Shown: one piece after another, positions 43,501 to 46,691 of the stretch | How positions within the stretch are numbered: position 1 is the first letter of the stretch | Layout of the letters: each line of letters opens with the position of its first letter | DNA from: Clostridium puniceum | Lineage (GTDB): Bacteria; Bacillota; Clostridia; Clostridiales; Clostridiaceae | Length of the DNA: 46,691 nucleotides | Assembly (NCBI RefSeq): GCF_002006345.1 | Contig: NZ_LZZM01000184.1 | Location: forward strand, 1 to 46,691 | Direction: 5' to 3' | Made by a program: the position numbers and the translations under genes | Notes under the pieces: model-generated | The model's database searches: none | The model's input: the letters and a program-made list of their open reading frames with translations, nothing else | Told to the model about the DNA's origin: nothing

Positions 43501-46422
43501 TTACTTTATGTTATTAAAAAGTTTTAATATTTGTTCTTTTGGAATTGGTTTACTAACTAAATAACCTTGAAATAAATCGCACTTATATTCATTTATATAA
43601 TCTAGCTGTTCTTTCGTCTCAATACCTTCAGCTATAACTTTAAATTCAAGCTGTTTCATAAGTGTTATTATCAAACCTACAATACAATTTTTTTCATCAG
43701 CACTTAAAATATCATCAATAAAGGATTTATCAATTTTCAATACATCCATAGGAAGATTCTTTAAATAAGTTAATGAAGAATATCCACAGCCAAAATCATC
43801 TAGAGCTATTTTTATGCCTCGTTTCCTAATTTCTGAAAATAACTTTGATATATCTTCAAATGATTCCATAAAAACAGATTCAGTAATTTCTAATAATAAA
43901 TATTTAGTAGGAATACTAGTTTCATTTATAATATTAAATAATATATCCTTGAAATTTTTCTGCATAAGTTGTGCTGCAGATACATTTATTGAGATATAAA
44001 AATTTTCATGCCCTAAGTTTAAAAGCTCCTTAGCAAAATTACACGCACTTCGTATAACCCAAGTTCCTATTTCAATAATGTGGCCTGATTCTTCTGCAGC
44101 TTGTATAAATTTATCTGGTGCAATAAAACCTTCTTTAGGGCTAATCCACCTTATTAAAGCCTCCATTCCTACTATTTGACCACTAACTACGTCTGCTATT
44201 GGTTGATAATATAAAACAAATTCGTTATTTTCAATGGCGTTATGTAAATCATTATGTAAATTTATTTTCTTTATAGTATTTTCACCCATAAAAGTATTGA
44301 AAAAAGTATATTTATTTTTTCCTGATTCTTTTGAATAGTACATTGCAGTATCAGCATTTTTTAGTAATTCATTCACATCAGCACCATTTTCAGGATACAA
44401 TGCTATGCCAATACTAGAACTAATATGAAAATATCTACCATCTATATTGCATGATTCTGATATTTTGGAGAGAATTGTACTTGCAATATTCTCTATAACT
44501 AGTCTATCCTTTGAGCCTTTATAAATGATAATAAATTCATCACCACTAAGTCTAAAAGCAGTGTATTCATCTTTATTCATAGAATTTATACGTTCCGCCA
44601 CTAATATTAACAATTTATCTCCAACAGGATGTCCAAAAGAATCATTTATTATTTTAAAATTGTCTAGATCTAAGAAAAACATTGTAAAATCTTTTTTCAA
44701 CTCACTTAATTCTCTAACTGCATTATGTAAAGATATCCTATTGGGAAGTTTGGTAATAGGATCATAAAATGCAAGGTTGTTTATTTCTAATTGATTTTCT
44801 TTTAATTGAGTTATATCTTTATAAGCACCATACATCCTTATTAAGTTTCCAGCTTCATTATATTGTAGTTTTACATTTGCAAGAATCCATTTGAATTGAC
44901 CAGTTTTACACTGTACTCTATAAATAACATTATTATCAATAAATCCATTTTGCATATGCATTGATCTTGTTTTTATTACAATATCTCTATCCATTAGATG
45001 AATTATATTATACCAATCATTAAAAGTAGGTAGTTCATCATTTGTATATCCAAGTATTTCAAACAATTTATCAGAGTATTTTCTAATATTAGTTTTCATG
45101 TCTTCTTCCCAAATTATGTCCAGTGAAGATTCGGCTATTAATCTATACTTTTCCTCACTTAATAAAAGTTCATTTTGTTTGTCATTCAATTCAATATAAT
45201 TCATTTGCAAGGATTCTTCAGAGGCAATAAGTTCTTCATATAGAGTGCTAATTTCTTCGTTATTTTCAATGAGTTTTTTTTCAATTTCAATTTTTTTCTT
45301 TATATTAATGATAAGATATACAATTAAAATCATGAGAACTATAAATACTGAAGAAATAATATAAATTTGTTTTTTATATGTTTCATAGAATGATGATGGT
45401 TTATTAATTATTGTACTATTTTGGGGAAGAACCGCTGAAGTAAAACCATATTTTTTTAATATATTGTAATCATAGATGGAACTCACTGATTTTTTGTCTA
45501 TAAAAGAAATTGAATTTATATCTTCTCCTCTAAGGTTTCTTAGAGCAAGATTACCTATATCAATGCCATGAACTTTAGCGCTGATTACACTACCACCGAT
45601 ACAGCCTTGACCTATAAGTGGCTCTGATGTAGTAAAAATTGGTACCGGACTGCTAGTGGAAATAATATTTAAAAGTTTATTAACTGGAAGAGGAAGATCT
45701 TTTGTATCTATGTTATAAGCATCAAGAAGAACTATACTGTCATCTTTAAGTGTTGAAGTTTTATTATATATTTCATCAATATCATAATTGCTTAAATCAT
45801 ATATAATAAGATTTTTATCAATTAATGATACTGACTTCTTAATTAAATTATAATAACTTGTTCCAGTTTCGGTATTTTCATGAATAACATAAATATTTTT
45901 CAATTTAGGTTTCATTTTTAATGCGGCTCTAATAGTGCCCTCTGGATCAATGGATTCATAAATACCAGCTACATTAGAATCACCTTTTAATATTTTATCT
46001 GCAGACTCTTTGTGTACTCCACCAAAAATTAAAGGCGCATCTGAAAATAAATCCTTTCTATATTTTATCGCAAAGTTAAAAGCAGCATCATCGGTTGTAA
46101 TTATCAAATTAATTTTTTTATCAAAGTATTTATATTTATAATATTCATATAGCCTGTTCAAATTATCTTCTGAATTATATCTTTTCCAATCCATATACTC
46201 CACATATTTCATAACGTTTTCTTCAGAATTTAAAGTATCAATAATTCCTTCACATTCTCCATCAGTCCAATAGAATCCCGTAGAGTAGGAGTTTATTATT
46301 AAAACATTCTTATTAATTTCATCTGCTTTTATCCCCAGTTCTGGAGAAGTTGATATAAGAAATAATAGGGAAATCAAGAGAAAAAAAATTTTTGATATTT
46401 TGAATTTTATAATGTTTTTCAT
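43501..46422 (-). CDS. substrate-binding/PAS/GGDEF/EAL signalling protein
   Basis: A membrane c-di-GMP enzyme of 973 residues. A signal or membrane segment (about 8-28) precedes an outside ABC_sub_bind domain (about 35-330) with 'LIINSYSTGFYWTDGECEGI' and 'PLIFGGVHKESADKILKGDS'. A second membrane segment (about 352-374) and a coiled coil lead to PAS (about 430-555), GGDEF (about 565-720; motif SGDEF in 'FRLSGDEFIIIYKG') and EAL (about 735-970; 'GMEALIRW', 'DDFGCGYSSLTYLKNLPMDV', 'IAEGIETKEQLDY'). EAL residues look complete, so phosphodiesterase activity is likely; cyclase activity with SGDEF is uncertain. The ATG at 46422 follows AGGGGGA. Confidence 0.88.
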   Translation of the reverse strand: MKNIIKFKISKIFFLLISLLFLISTSPELGIKADEINKNVLIINSYSTGFYWTDGECEGIIDTLNSEENVMKYVEYMDWKRYNSEDNLNRLYEYYKYKYFDKKINLIITTDDAAFNFAIKYRKDLFSDAPLIFGGVHKESADKILKGDSNVAGIYESIDPEGTIRAALKMKPKLKNIYVIHENTETGTSYYNLIKKSVSLIDKNLIIYDLSNYDIDEIYNKTSTLKDDSIVLLDAYNIDTKDLPLPVNKLLNIISTSSPVPIFTTSEPLIGQGCIGGSVISAKVHGIDIGNLALRNLRGEDINSISFIDKKSVSSIYDYNILKKYGFTSAVLPQNSTIINKPSSFYETYKKQIYIISSVFIVLMILIVYLIINIKKKIEIEKKLIENNEEISTLYEELIASEESLQMNYIELNDKQNELLLSEEKYRLIAESSLDIIWEEDMKTNIRKYSDKLFEILGYTNDELPTFNDWYNIIHLMDRDIVIKTRSMHMQNGFIDNNVIYRVQCKTGQFKWILANVKLQYNEAGNLIRMYGAYKDITQLKENQLEINNLAFYDPITKLPNRISLHNAVRELSELKKDFTMFFLDLDNFKIINDSFGHPVGDKLLILVAERINSMNKDEYTAFRLSGDEFIIIYKGSKDRLVIENIASTILSKISESCNIDGRYFHISSSIGIALYPENGADVNELLKNADTAMYYSKESGKNKYTFFNTFMGENTIKKINLHNDLHNAIENNEFVLYYQPIADVVSGQIVGMEALIRWISPKEGFIAPDKFIQAAEESGHIIEIGTWVIRSACNFAKELLNLGHENFYISINVSAAQLMQKNFKDILFNIINETSIPTKYLLLEITESVFMESFEDISKLFSEIRKRGIKIALDDFGCGYSSLTYLKNLPMDVLKIDKSFIDDILSADEKNCIVGLIITLMKQLEFKVIAEGIETKEQLDYINEYKCDLFQGYLVSKPIPKEQILKLFNNIK

Positions 46423-46569
46423 ATAAGTATTCCCCCTATTTTTATTATAAAAATACAAAATAGCTATATTATAAATTAAATGGTATAAATATAATTATAA
46501 TTCAAAATATTCTAGTTTTCTACAAAAAAATAACATTGTTTAACTCACATGTATAATTAAATATTTAAT

Positions 46570-46676
46570 TATATAAGTTCTAATTAAGAAAGTTCATAAT
46601 TTAGTTGGTTGTCTTATCCAATCACTCTAATATAGAAATTAAATCTTAATGAACAAAATTTTTTAGAACATATATA
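46570..46676 (-). mobile_element. MITE-like repeat, copy 3
   Basis: A 107-bp element on the minus strand, differing from copy 2 by one base in the shared region (GTTCTA versus GTTCTG). It starts on the minus strand with TATATATGTTCT and ends with AGAACTTATATA. It lies in the AT-rich upstream region of the c-di-GMP gene, about 150 bp beyond its start. No gene was found in the remaining bases to the window end. Confidence 0.75.
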
Positions 46677-46691
46677 TAAAATCATCTATGT

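Overview
The window is AT-rich DNA from a cluster I Clostridium. It most resembles the solvent-forming Clostridium beijerinckii group, judged from codon use, strong GGAGG ribosome sites and the conserved tig-clpP-clpX-lonB-lonA-engB order. The species call is inference. No tRNA or CRISPR array was seen.

Layout. 1-437: 3' end of an rRNA operon (23S end, 5S, terminator). 799-1137: a small broken gene on the minus strand. 1205-5968: a two-component system, a flavoprotein, a membrane protein and a two-gene ABC exporter. 6193-10402: accessory DNA with small proteins and several gene remnants (S66 peptidase, a GNAT gene split by a roughly 105-bp repeat, a FIST gene cut off and joined to a hydrolase tail). 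10616-15626: a metal or redox module made of an HMA/DsbD-like/cupredoxin membrane protein, an OmpR/histidine kinase pair and an FtrD-like lipoprotein. Its three promoters share the same direct-repeat operator at the same distance from the -10 box. 15729-18846: a TetR regulator and a Lon protease with matching palindromes in front of both. 19143-23136: a CNNM/CBS transporter, an AEC transporter, a small Cys-rich protein and a membrane-anchored protein.

23158-31845 is the proteostasis block: trigger factor, ClpP, ClpX, LonB, LonA and the ribosome-assembly GTPase EngB. With the TetR-linked Lon, the window encodes three Lon-type proteases. The lonB leader is unusual: a perfect Shine-Dalgarno lies 67 nt from the start codon, and a long hairpin fills the gap so that the effective spacing becomes 9 nt. 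32057-33407: three genes for Cys/Gly-rich and Asn-rich low-complexity proteins. 33687-38119: a secreted repeat protein, a PerR-type Fur regulator, two small proteins and pncB. 38120-46422: a UvrD-like helicase, a decayed integrase, two hypothetical genes, an inactive IS256-family element and a substrate-binding/PAS/GGDEF/EAL sensor.

A repeat family with imperfect terminal inverted repeats occurs three times (8772, 28626 and 46570). It looks like a non-autonomous transposable element (MITE). Strongest leads: the lonB hairpin ribosome site, the shared OmpR-type operators, the TetR/Lon palindromes, the repeat family and the Cys-rich locus.
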